Positions 1 to 6,794 of a stretch of DNA of 10,531 nt are shown here, in pieces. Location of the stretch: assembly GCA_016926315.1 (NCBI GenBank), contig JAFGOU010000292.1:1-10531 (forward strand), written 5' to 3'. Positions within the stretch are counted from its first letter, which is position 1; the number at the start of each line of letters is the position of its first letter. Both the position numbers and the translations under genes were made by a program. Source of the stretch: Chitinispirillaceae bacterium (GTDB lineage: Bacteria > Fibrobacterota > Chitinivibrionia > Chitinivibrionales > Chitinispirillaceae). The notes under the pieces are model-generated. The model was given only the letters and a program-made list of their open reading frames with translations, did no database searches and was not told the origin of the DNA.

Positions 1-358
1 CGCTGTACCAGTCCACGGCAAGCTCGGAGAGGCAGTCAAACACATAGCAGGCGCCGGTACCGGATTTTTCGATAACGTCGAAAATTTCATCGATGAAGTT
101 CTCGAACCCGTTTTCCGGGTGAAGCTGCAGGTGGGTCGCTGGAAAGTCGCCGGGAAGAAGCCCGGGGTGTTCTGCAAAGCGGAAATAGATCAGTTTTCTT
201 TTTTCCCGTACCGCCCTGTTACAAAAAGGTATCACAAAGGGAACGTAGTCGTCAACGGAATCGACCTGGTAGACGATATTATCGCCCGGACGTACCCCTC
301 CTAGCAGCTGATCAAGGCTTTCTAATCCGGTCGACAGGTTTGTATAGACTTTAACCAT
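1..358 (-). CDS. KaiC/RadA-like domain protein with degenerate P-loop, N-terminal part only
   Basis: The gene reads leftward and is cut by the window edge, leaving the first 119 residues. It opens with a KaiC/RadA-like start (STGLESLDQLLGGVRPGD) that in true family members leads into a Walker A loop. Here the loop is replaced by NIVYQVDSVDDYVPFV, with no GxxxxGK[ST], so ATP binding of the classic kind is unlikely in this domain. The rest (RKLIYFRFAEHPGLL, CYVFDCLSELAVDWYS) follows the alternating strand/helix pattern of a RecA fold, with FDCLSEL in the Walker B place. I recall such inactive KaiC-like domains fused in front of PEP/pyruvate-binding (PPDK-like) domains in deltaproteobacteria and relatives, but that part lies outside the window, so the fusion is an inference. 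The ATG at 358 has only a weak Shine-Dalgarno (GGA, 367-369 on the complement). An exact sigma-54 promoter sequence lies about 24 bases upstream. Confidence 0.7.
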   Translation of the reverse strand, partial: MVKVYTNLSTGLESLDQLLGGVRPGDNIVYQVDSVDDYVPFVIPFCNRAVREKRKLIYFRFAEHPGLLPGDFPATHLQLHPENGFENFIDEIFDVIEKSGTGACYVFDCLSELAVDWYS

Positions 359-381
359 AGCTGATTTCCGGTTTAATGATG

Positions 382-397
382 TGCAATTGATGTGCCA
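382..397 (-). promoter_or_regulatory. Sigma-54 (-24/-12) promoter for the leftward KaiC-like gene
   Basis: On the minus strand the sequence is TGGCACATCAATTGCA, which matches the sigma-54 consensus TGGCAC-N5-TTGCA at all 11 defined positions. The invariant GG and GC are separated by exactly 10 bases. The predicted transcription start is near 371, only about a dozen bases before the ATG at 358, giving a very short leader that still includes the weak Shine-Dalgarno. An enhancer-binding activator would be required; a NifA-type one is encoded at 3106-4707. Confidence 0.75.
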
Positions 398-424
398 ATG
401 GGTAATTTTTGCGTCACTAATTAG

Positions 425-561
425 TGTCTGTCCGGAAAGTCCTCCTTATGACGTCATACCGGCGAAAGCCGGTATCCAGCTATCGAAAACGGCCAGAAAC
501 CCTGGATTCCGGCGTTCGCCGGAATGACGGATGTCAAAATTCAGGGGTTTCCGGACGGGCA
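425..561. repeat. Foldback MITE-like palindromic repeat
   Basis: The 137-base element has 14-base terminal inverted repeats: TGTCTGTCCGGAAA at 425-438, matched by the complement of 548-561 with two mismatches. Each half contains a compact hairpin, 456-475 (ATACCGGC-GAAA-GCCGGTAT) and 506-525 (ATTCCGGC-GTTC-GCCGGAAT). The two hairpin units are themselves inverted copies sharing GTCATnCCGGCGAA and CCAG. The hexamer TAATTA flanks it on both sides (418-423 and 563-568) and could be a target-site duplication. No protein is encoded, so mobility would depend on an enzyme elsewhere. Palindromic units of this CCGGCGAAAGCCGG type are common dispersed repeats in many bacterial genomes; copy number here cannot be judged from one window. 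Confidence 0.7.
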
Positions 562-798
562 TTAATTAACGGTTCTGTCAGCAATCAGATTGATCAAGTG
601 CTATTGAGAGACAAAAAAGTGTCAGTGTGGTGCACCGGAATCCGTTTACCCCTGTCGAGCTGGATACCGTGACAAAATTGTATAAATTTATTATTTTGCA
701 ACAAAAACGTATCATATGCCGGCTGATTGTATTTTCTTTTTCAGTTTCTCAGGATTAAAAAGAGCTCTGAATGGCGCTATTGCCGTAATGGGAGATAA

Positions 799-814
799 TG
801 GCATATTCCTTGCA
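799..814 (+). promoter_or_regulatory. Sigma-54 (-24/-12) promoter for glnN
   Basis: TGGCATATTCCTTGCA matches TGGCAC-N5-TTGCA at 10 of 11 defined positions, with GG (800-801) and GC (812-813) exactly 10 bases apart. The predicted start is near 825, leaving a leader of about 44 bases before the glnN ATG. Sigma-54 control of glutamine synthetase is well established for glnA of enteric bacteria. Here it would apply to a type III enzyme, with a candidate activator encoded directly downstream. Confidence 0.7.
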
Positions 815-857
815 GTACAGGATGCCAGATAATTTTGGTATTTCACCTCTTTTTCAT

Positions 858-863
858 GAAAGG
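858..863 (+). promoter_or_regulatory. Ribosome binding site of glnN
   Basis: GAAAGG lies 5 bases before the ATG at 869 and fixes that start; the ATG at 856 is out of frame. Confidence 0.6.
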
Positions 864-868
864 TCACT

Positions 869-3049
869 ATGAGCAAGAGAACGGAAGCAACCCTGACCAT
901 AAAAGCCGTGGATGTTGAAAAGGTAGCGAAACCGGCCCAGGTTTCGGAATATTATGGAATAAATACCTTCAGCGAACTGGTCATGAAAAAGATGGTTTCC
1001 GAAAGGACCTTCAAGGCGTTTAAAAAATGGCAGGAAGAGGGCGCGATCATCTCAATGTCCGAAGCCGATGAGATCGCCCATGCCATGAAAGAGTGGGCAA
1101 TCGAAAGGGGTGCCACCTCCTATACCCACTGGTTTCAGCCCATGACCGGCCTGACCGCGGAGAAGCACGACAGCTTTATCAGCATTACCGGGCCGTGCAC
1201 GGTCATGGAAAAGTTCACCGGGTCAAAACTCATCGTGGGCGAACCCGATGCTTCGTCGTTTCCTTCCGGCGGCATACGGGCAACCTTTGAAGCGCGGGGC
1301 TATACCGCATGGGACCCGTCATCGCCGGCGTTTATCATCGAAGTCGAAGCGGGCAAAACCCTGACGATCCCGACCATTTTCGTCTCCTATACCGGCGAGG
1401 CGCTCGACAAGAAGCTGCCGCTGCTCCGCAGCGACCAGGCGCTCAGCAAGGCGGCCATCGAGCTGCTCACGCTTTTCGGCGTTAACGACGTAAAAAACGT
1501 TTACTCCACCTGCGGCCCTGAACAGGAGTATTTCCTCATTGACGAATCGTATTACCGGATGCGTCCCGATCTGCTTTTCAGCGGGCGCACGCTGTGCGGC
1601 GCACCCTCGCCAAAAGGCCAGCAGCTCGAGGACCAGTATTTCGGCTCCATCAAGGAGCGGATGCTGAATTTCATGTTCGAAGTTTCGGAAGAGGCGTTTA
1701 AACTGGGGATACCGGTAACCACCCGTCATAACGAGGTGGCGCCGCACCAGTACGAGTTTGCGCCGATTTTTGAACGGTCGAACCTTGCCGCCGACCACAA
1801 CCAGATTCTCATGGACCTCATGAAAAAAGTGGCGGGCCGCCACGGACTGGTCTGCCTGTTGCACGAGAAGCCGTTTGCCGGTATCAATGGTTCGGGAAAG
1901 CACGTCAACTGGTCGCTCGCCGACGACAAAGGCAACAATCTGCTCAATCCCGGCGATACGCCAGAGGAGAACCTGCAGTTCATGACCGTACTGACCGCCG
2001 TCATTCACGCGGTCTATACCCATGCCGATCTTCTTCGCGCGGCAGTTGCCTCAGCGGGCAACGAGCACCGGCTTGGCGCCAATGAAGCGCCTCCGGCAAT
2101 CGTGAGTGTATATCTTGGCGAGCAGCTCATCGAAATCATGAAGATGCTCGAATCCGGCAGGCTCGAAAAGGCGAAAAAGAAAGATCTGGTCGATTTCGGC
2201 GTCGGTCTCCTGCCGAATTTCGTCAAGGACACCTCGGACCGCAACCGTACCTCTCCTTTTGCGTTTACGGGATCAAAGTTCGAGTTCCGGGCAGTCGGCA
2301 GTTCCATGAACATATCAACGAGCATTGCGGTCATCAATACCATCGTCGCCGACTCCATGAAAATGCTTGCCGAAAAGATCAGGGCCGAGGCTGGCAATGG
2401 CGATATCCGCAAGGTGCTGCTCGACGTGCTCTCAGGGGCAATCAAGGAATCACGGGCAATCCTTTTTGAAGGAAACAACTATTCCGACGAGTGGGTCAAG
2501 GAGGCCGAAAAACGCGGTTTGCCCAATGTCGCATCAACGGCCGAGGCGCTGAGAGCCCTTGTCACGCCAAAGGCCGTTAAGCTGTTCGGCGCTCACAACG
2601 TTTTTTCCAAAGTCGAACTTACCGCCCGGTATCACATCTGGCTCGAAACCTACGAAAAAATAATAGATATCGAGGCGCGGACACTGGTCGATATAGCGAA
2701 AACGCTGGTCCTTCCAGCCGCCTTCTCCTACCAGAAAGAGTGCGCCGAGGGGATCGTTGCCATCCACGGAGCAGGTATCAAGCTCTCCGCCGCAGTCGCG
2801 GATGACCGCAAGGAGATGCTGACTTCCCTTTCCGAGGACATTTATTTTGTGCGAAAAAACGTGGTTGAACTTGAGGGGATGCTCGGTAAGGTACACGTTC
2901 TTGACCTTGAAAAGAAAACAGCCTATCTGTTTACAACGGTAAAGCCGCAGATGGAACATGTACGCAGACATATTGACGCGCTCGAGAGCGTCATGCCCGA
3001 TGATCTCTGGCTTTTACCGAAATACCGCGAGATGCTGTTTATTTCATAG
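869..3049 (+). CDS. glnN: Glutamine synthetase type III (GlnN)
   Basis: The cytoplasmic enzyme makes glutamine from glutamate, ammonia and ATP, the main entry of ammonia into biosynthesis. The 726 residues fit type III enzymes (about 700-730) and are far longer than type I (about 450-470). Family landmarks appear in order: GGIRATFEARGYTAWDP (134-150), CGPEQEYFL (215-223), HNEVAPHQYEFAPIFE (287-302), EKPFAGINGSGKHVNWSL (333-350), NEHRLGANEAPPA (398-410), DRNRTSPFAFTGSKFEFRA (457-475) and the type III-specific ILFEGNNYSDEW. The metal-binding and substrate glutamates and histidines lie in these blocks, and nothing looks truncated. Type III lacks the adenylylation-loop tyrosine context of enteric GlnA, so control is probably transcriptional. 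A sigma-54 promoter lies upstream (799-814), and a NifA-type activator gene begins 56 bases downstream on the same strand. Confidence 0.96.
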   Translation: MSKRTEATLTIKAVDVEKVAKPAQVSEYYGINTFSELVMKKMVSERTFKAFKKWQEEGAIISMSEADEIAHAMKEWAIERGATSYTHWFQPMTGLTAEKHDSFISITGPCTVMEKFTGSKLIVGEPDASSFPSGGIRATFEARGYTAWDPSSPAFIIEVEAGKTLTIPTIFVSYTGEALDKKLPLLRSDQALSKAAIELLTLFGVNDVKNVYSTCGPEQEYFLIDESYYRMRPDLLFSGRTLCGAPSPKGQQLEDQYFGSIKERMLNFMFEVSEEAFKLGIPVTTRHNEVAPHQYEFAPIFERSNLAADHNQILMDLMKKVAGRHGLVCLLHEKPFAGINGSGKHVNWSLADDKGNNLLNPGDTPEENLQFMTVLTAVIHAVYTHADLLRAAVASAGNEHRLGANEAPPAIVSVYLGEQLIEIMKMLESGRLEKAKKKDLVDFGVGLLPNFVKDTSDRNRTSPFAFTGSKFEFRAVGSSMNISTSIAVINTIVADSMKMLAEKIRAEAGNGDIRKVLLDVLSGAIKESRAILFEGNNYSDEWVKEAEKRGLPNVASTAEALRALVTPKAVKLFGAHNVFSKVELTARYHIWLETYEKIIDIEARTLVDIAKTLVLPAAFSYQKECAEGIVAIHGAGIKLSAAVADDRKEMLTSLSEDIYFVRKNVVELEGMLGKVHVLDLEKKTAYLFTTVKPQMEHVRRHIDALESVMPDDLWLLPKYREMLFIS

Positions 3050-3103
3050 CAACGGTATCGTGGTTGTCGATGGACACCTTATTCAGGGAAACCTGAACCG
3101 TTG
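3050..3103 (+). promoter_or_regulatory. Structured intercistronic spacer (possible RNA three-way junction)
   Basis: Starting at the first base after the glnN stop, CAACGGT (3050-3056) pairs with ACCGTTG (3097-3103). Inside lie two smaller arms: ATCG/CGAT (3057-3060 with 3068-3071) around a 7-base loop, and TTCAGG-GAAA-CCTGAA (3082-3097) with a GAAA tetraloop. Base 3097 can pair in only one of the two stems. No U-tract follows, so this is not a standard terminator. It fills almost the whole spacer and ends 2 bases before the TTG candidate start of the next gene, so it may affect message processing or translation. This is pairing by eye, not a computed fold. Confidence 0.4.
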
Positions 3104-3105
3104 TA

Positions 3106-4707
3106 TTGCTTGATCGGCACAAAAATGTGCCGACAGACAAAAGTACCATTATGGTCATTTCTGAATTGAATGCCAATGTCGGATTCAACGGACTTTCCGT
3201 TCTGTACCATATTGCCCGTGTATTGGGTCAGGGTGGGGACCTCGGAAAGCTCATGGAGCAAATTCTTGAGATTCTGGAGATCCATGCCGGTATGAATCGT
3301 GGCATGGTTTCCATTCTGAGCCCCGACAATTCCGAGCTGATGGTTGATGTCGCGCGCGGGATTTCCGAATCGGAAAAGCGCAAGGGACGTTATCGTCTTG
3401 GTGAAGGTGTCACCGGAAAAGTCGTTGCATCCGGGATATCGGTTGTTGTCCCTCAGTTGCGCAATAATCCTCACTTTTTGAATAAAACCGGCGCCAGGAG
3501 CAGGCTGACCGGGAACGACGTCGCCTTTTTCTGTGTTCCGATAAAAGTCGGGCCAACGGTCATCGGCGCGTTATCCGTCGACCGAATGACCGAGGCCGGT
3601 GAGGAGGAGCTGCAGAACGAACTGCGTTTTCTTGAGGCGATCGCCGACATTATCGCGCAGGTGGTGGATGAGCGGCGCCAGAACCAGGTAAAGATCCTGG
3701 CCCTTGAAAAAGAGAATCTTGAACTTCGCGCCACGCTTGAGGAGATCGGCAAGCCCTCTGAAATGGTCGGAAATTCTGGTCTTATGCGGGAAATCTTCAG
3801 GCAGATCGCCCAGGTTGCGCCTTCGCCCACGAGCGTGCTTATCCGGGGTGAAACCGGCACCGGCAAGGAGCTTATCGCCCGGGCCATTCATCTTAAAAGT
3901 CCGGTCAAGGCCGGACCCTTTATCGCCGTCAATTGTGCCGCGCTGCCGGAATCGCTCCTTGAATCAGAGCTTTTCGGGCATGAAAAGGGTTCGTTCACCG
4001 GCGCCATTACCCAGCGCATCGGGCGGTTCGAGGCTGCCAACGGAGGCACCCTGTTTCTCGATGAAATCGCGGAAATGCCGCAAACCTCACAGGGCAGGCT
4101 CCTGCGCGCCATCCAGGAAAAGGAGATCCAACGGGTGGGCGGCACGAACGCCGTCAGGATCAATGTCCGCCTCATCTGCGCAACCAACCGCGACCTCGAA
4201 ACCGATGTCAGTGAGGGCCGGTTCCGCGAGGACCTTTACTACCGCATAAATGTGTTTACCATCATGCTGCCTTCGCTGCGTAAACGGGGCGCGGACGTGC
4301 TCCTCCTTGCCGACCACTTTGTCAAAAAATACTGTACGGTGCATGACAAGGTCATCAAAAGAATATCGACTCCGGCCATTGACATGCTTTCCGCCTACCA
4401 CTGGCCCGGCAACGTCCGCGAGCTCGAAAACGTTATCGAGCGTGCGGTGCTGGTCGCTGCCGGCGACAGTATCGAAGGCCACGACCTGCCTCCCACGCTG
4501 CAGATGAAGGAGATAACGCAGGCCGGGGTCCGAAAGGACACCTTTGAAAGCCTGGCCGCGGCCTATGAGCGCGAACTTATCGTCGACGCGCTGAAGGACT
4601 CGCGCGGCAACCAGACCGGGGCCGCCAAGCTGCTCGGCACGACCAAACGCATCATCCAGTATAAAATCACCAAGTATAACATCGATTATACGCGCTACCG
4701 GCACTGA
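3106..4707 (+). CDS. NifA-type sigma-54-dependent transcriptional activator (GAF-AAA+-Fis HTH)
   Basis: This bacterial enhancer-binding protein uses ATP to open sigma-54 RNA polymerase complexes. Residues 25-190 are a NifA-like GAF sensor ([16 protein letters not shown], 95-110; [20 protein letters not shown], 141-160), followed by a helical linker. The AAA+ core has Walker A GETGTGKE (248-255), a GSFTGA loop (295-300), Walker B GGTLFLDE (313-320), [15 protein letters not shown] and WPGNVREL (433-440). The C-terminus (about 495-533) is a Fis-type helix-turn-helix, [20 protein letters not shown]. There is no response-regulator receiver domain, so signal input must come through the GAF domain or a partner. 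The cysteine motif of oxygen-sensitive NifA is absent. The start is uncertain: TTG 3106 is the first candidate after an in-frame stop (3094), GTG 3127 and ATG 3151 are alternatives, and none has a good Shine-Dalgarno. It is probably co-transcribed with glnN. No nif genes are visible, so the name nifA is withheld. Confidence 0.9.
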   Translation: MLDRHKNVPTDKSTIMVISELNANVGFNGLSVLYHIARVLGQGGDLGKLMEQILEILEIHAGMNRGMVSILSPDNSELMVDVARGISESEKRKGRYRLGEGVTGKVVASGISVVVPQLRNNPHFLNKTGARSRLTGNDVAFFCVPIKVGPTVIGALSVDRMTEAGEEELQNELRFLEAIADIIAQVVDERRQNQVKILALEKENLELRATLEEIGKPSEMVGNSGLMREIFRQIAQVAPSPTSVLIRGETGTGKELIARAIHLKSPVKAGPFIAVNCAALPESLLESELFGHEKGSFTGAITQRIGRFEAANGGTLFLDEIAEMPQTSQGRLLRAIQEKEIQRVGGTNAVRINVRLICATNRDLETDVSEGRFREDLYYRINVFTIMLPSLRKRGADVLLLADHFVKKYCTVHDKVIKRISTPAIDMLSAYHWPGNVRELENVIERAVLVAAGDSIEGHDLPPTLQMKEITQAGVRKDTFESLAAAYERELIVDALKDSRGNQTGAAKLLGTTKRIIQYKITKYNIDYTRYRH

Positions 4708-4762
4708 CGCCCGCCGGTTCAACCCACAGCGAAAAAATCTTGGCGAACAGTCAAACCGCTTC

Positions 4763-4785
4763 TTGTATTTTGACCACAAATACAA
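4763..4785. promoter_or_regulatory. Perfect inverted repeat, possible operator
   Basis: TTGTATTT (4763-4770) and AAATACAA (4778-4785) are perfect 8-base inverted arms around a 7-base spacer TGACCAC. The repeat sits 115 bases before the next start codon in the only non-coding stretch upstream of it. It is AT-rich and not followed by a T-run, so an operator is more likely than a terminator. I found no convincing -35/-10 pair in this stretch. Confidence 0.4.
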
Positions 4786-4887
4786 TATGCATAGGGTTAT
4801 CATGCCTGATCTATGTTATTCTAGTCGTTTTGCCGGATGTTCCGGAATAAAACCATGATGGTAACCAAAATCTGAATTGCTCAAAGT

Positions 4888-4895
4888 AGGGGAGG
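4888..4895 (+). promoter_or_regulatory. Strong ribosome binding site
   Basis: AGGGGAGG lies 4 bases before the ATG at 4900 and settles that start. Confidence 0.75.
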
Positions 4896-4899
4896 ACGT

Positions 4900-5811
4900 A
4901 TGAAGCGCAGAAAGTTTTTATCGGCATTGTTGATTATCGGATCAGCCACGCTTGTCTCTGGGGTAGGCCCTGATACGCTCTGGCTCATGAACGCGCCTGA
5001 TGTGCCGAATTGGGAGATCGGGTGGTTAGGCGAAGCGTGGAATGGCTCTGCCTGGTGCGGTGATACCGTTGATCCCGCCACCGACAGCATCGTGCAGTGC
5101 AATACGTTCGACTTCATCACCGATACCGGCGGCATCACCGATACGATCCTTTTTAAATCCTATATCAACTTTACCTATAAATTCAGGAATTATTGGGCGC
5201 AGGTCGCGCTTACCTGGAGCGGCTGGGCGGGAATCGACGCCACCGAATACAGCTATATCCAGATGTCCTACAAGGGTCCCCTTCCGACGCATCTGATTAA
5301 AATGGATTTCTTCTACGGCTACCAGTCGGATTCCATGAAAAACGTCAACAAGCTCGGCGACGGGCTGGGCATGCTGACCGCTTCTCCCGACGAATGGAGA
5401 CAGATCATTTTCCAGATTCCCGATTCCATTGACAAAGACGGCATCACCGGAATCGCGTTCAACTTCTCGAATGCTCCGAACGCGGGCGGGGCGACCAGCG
5501 GGGTAGGCATCTTCAAGCTCGACAATGTCTGTCTTCTCAAGAACGCCGATATTCCGGTACGATACAAGACCGCGCCACGGGTGGCGCCTTCGGACCGGTT
5601 CACCTTTACCCCGAAAAAGGCGGGCAAGGTAACGGTCTCAATCTATACCCTCAAAGGGGAACTCCTGTTCTCAAAGGCCATGGGCGTGGACGCCGGGACA
5701 AAATACTCGGTCCGTACCCTGGCGAATCAATTTATAGGCAAGAATGCGCCGCAGATGCGGATTATCAAGATCCAGGGCGCGGGAGTGTTCATGAACGAGA
5801 AACTCTGGTGA
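4900..5811 (+). CDS. Exported protein of unknown function, possible beta-sandwich with sorting-like C-terminus
   Basis: I do not recognise a named family. The 303 residues start with a signal peptide (basic MKRRK, hydrophobic to about residue 20, cleavage probably near 20-23). The body (about 25-212) is rich in aromatic residues, Gly, Asp and Thr. It alternates in a way that suggests beta strands (YINFTYKFRNYWAQVALTWSGW, 88-109; IAFNFSNAPNAGG; VGIFKLDNVCL), as in galactose-binding-like or CBM11/CBM30-type sandwiches; this is a guess from sequence texture. The last 70 residues (PSDRFTFTPKKAGKVTVSIYTLKGELLFS, 230-258) recall a type IX sorting domain but lack its usual GxY-V ending and finish in MNEKLW. 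It stands alone: 192 bases after the regulator gene and followed by an intrinsic terminator, so it is likely transcribed by itself. Confidence 0.75.
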   Translation: MKRRKFLSALLIIGSATLVSGVGPDTLWLMNAPDVPNWEIGWLGEAWNGSAWCGDTVDPATDSIVQCNTFDFITDTGGITDTILFKSYINFTYKFRNYWAQVALTWSGWAGIDATEYSYIQMSYKGPLPTHLIKMDFFYGYQSDSMKNVNKLGDGLGMLTASPDEWRQIIFQIPDSIDKDGITGIAFNFSNAPNAGGATSGVGIFKLDNVCLLKNADIPVRYKTAPRVAPSDRFTFTPKKAGKVTVSIYTLKGELLFSKAMGVDAGTKYSVRTLANQFIGKNAPQMRIIKIQGAGVFMNEKLW

Positions 5812-5837
5812 GAGAAAAGATATCCGGAAATAAAGCG

Positions 5838-5872
5838 AGGGCGTCCTGAAATCAGGGCGCCCTTGTTGTTTT
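5838..5872 (+). terminator. Intrinsic terminator after the exported-protein gene
   Basis: AGGGCGTCCTG (5838-5848) pairs with CAGGGCGCCCT (5853-5863) around an AAAT loop. That gives 11 pairs including one U-G wobble (5844 with 5857), and it is followed by TTGTTGTTTT. In the opposite direction the wobble becomes an A/C mismatch and the following run is less T-rich, so it acts best for the rightward gene. It lies between convergent units, 27 bases after the stop. Confidence 0.88.
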
Positions 5873-5955
5873 AGGTCTTGCTGGATTGGACAGGAAAGAG
5901 TAAAAAGTCTGCGCCTCCAAGAACCTGAATAGCGGCAACGACACTAAAATTTCCG

Positions 5956-6786
5956 TTACTTCCCAACTACTACCCTTCCCTCCCACCTTTTCCCCGCACT
6001 TTTCACCTTTACAATATAACTGCCGCTGCGCAGGCCCAGAGTACTGAGGTCGATCCGGGCGGCGGTGGCCGACTGACAAAGCACCTTTTTCCCATTGACG
6101 CCGAATACTTCGAGCGAATAGTGCCGGTCGGAAGGGAAGACGATGCGGTTGTTCTGGAAGGCGTTCCGGCGCGAGGTCTGGATCGCCTTGCGGACAACCG
6201 GCACGTCGGCGTAGGTGATGGTTATATCATCCACCCAGAGGGTGCCGGCCTTTGACAGGCTGATGATGAAATTGACGACGTTGGTACTATCATGGGTGGT
6301 GTCGCTGACCGATACCGGTGTCCATTCCGCATCGCCCGGGTTGTTTCCCCACATACTCGACCATTTCCGGTCGGTCCACACCCAGGTACCTTGTGTCAAG
6401 GTCGCCTGCTGCATGTTCAGCATGGCGTTCCAGTAGGTCGGCATGCCGGAGTATTTGACCATTGCCGTGACGGTAAAAATCTTTTTTGCCGGCAGATTGG
6501 TCACCGATCCGCTGATCCTGCATTCAGTAAGCGTATCCGCTCCTGCCTTGATCTCCATCTTGAGGCTGCCCGGTGCGCTGTACGCGCCCGTGGTCTCCTG
6601 TGAAATGTCGAACAGGGTTCCGTTGCCAACCGTATCCCGGTCGGCTTTCCAGAACGGAAAACTGTCGGTCGCGGCAAGGTAGGTATCGAAACCGGCATTC
6701 TGCAGCGTCGCGCTGGCGGCGAACCCGGTTCCGTAGGCGAGCACAACGGCAAGAATCACTGCGTCAATTGATCGTACCCTTTTCAT
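5956..6786 (-). CDS. Secreted CBM4/9-like carbohydrate-binding protein with type IX-like sorting domain
   Basis: The 276-residue protein begins with a signal peptide (MKRVRSIDAVILAVVLAYG, cleavage likely after GFA at 23). Residues 28-192 look like a CBM4/9-type beta-sandwich: NAGFDTYLAATDSFPFWKADRD near the start, APGSLKMEI, the aromatic block TWVWTDRKWSSMWGN (134-148), and the closing strand TLWVDDITITY, a typical end for such modules. Residues 206-276 look like a type IX secretion sorting domain (HYSLEVFGVNGKKVLCQ, then SGSYIVKVKSAGKRWEGRVVV), which would carry it across the outer membrane. No catalytic domain is present, so binding or adhesion to glycans is the likely job. AGGAGG (6795-6800 on the complement) precedes the ATG. 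It is the last gene of a leftward unit, 35 bases after the GH2 gene, and their C-termini are related. Confidence 0.78.
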   Translation of the reverse strand: MKRVRSIDAVILAVVLAYGTGFAASATLQNAGFDTYLAATDSFPFWKADRDTVGNGTLFDISQETTGAYSAPGSLKMEIKAGADTLTECRISGSVTNLPAKKIFTVTAMVKYSGMPTYWNAMLNMQQATLTQGTWVWTDRKWSSMWGNNPGDAEWTPVSVSDTTHDSTNVVNFIISLSKAGTLWVDDITITYADVPVVRKAIQTSRRNAFQNNRIVFPSDRHYSLEVFGVNGKKVLCQSATAARIDLSTLGLRSGSYIVKVKSAGKRWEGRVVVGK

Positions 6787-6794
6787 CGATACTT

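Larger units (their letters stand above)
359..868. other. Divergent intergenic control region (510 bases)
   Basis: No credible gene lies here; the open frame at 424-672 is made largely of repeat sequence. From left to right it holds the leftward sigma-54 promoter (382-397), a perfect 12-base palindrome CACTAATTAGTG (415-426), and the 137-base foldback repeat (425-561). These are followed by the palindrome GGTGCACC (629-636), which contains TGGTGCA, the sequence of an NtrC half-site without a partner, and then a short AT-rich inverted repeat AAATT/AATTT (675-689). The rightward sigma-54 promoter (799-814) is last. No NifA upstream activator site (TGT-N10-ACA) was found when every TGT here was checked. 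Confidence 0.7.

Noticed and set aside
425..561. CRISPR repeats
   Set aside because: The two similar units are inverted, not direct, there are only two, and no regular spacers are present.
424..672. An 82-residue rightward open frame between the divergent genes
   Set aside because: It starts inside the palindromic repeat, runs through both hairpins, has no Shine-Dalgarno, and its product is rich in Arg/Ser in the way translated repeats are.
359..868. NifA upstream activator sites (TGT-N10-ACA)
   Set aside because: Every TGT on the plus strand was checked (the motif is self-complementary) and none has ACA at the right spacing; the closest is TGT at 653 with ACC.
1319..2023. A 234-residue leftward open frame inside glnN
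   Set aside because: It is antisense to conserved glutamine synthetase blocks and has no domain or start signal of its own.
3106..4707. Oxygen-sensitive NifA
   Set aside because: The cysteines expected near the end of the AAA+ domain and in the following linker (ending Cys-x4-Cys) are missing.
4697..4718. Hairpin ACCGGC/GCCGGT over the stop codon of the activator gene as a terminator
   Set aside because: The 6-base stem has a 10-base loop and no T-run after it, so an intrinsic terminator cannot be supported.
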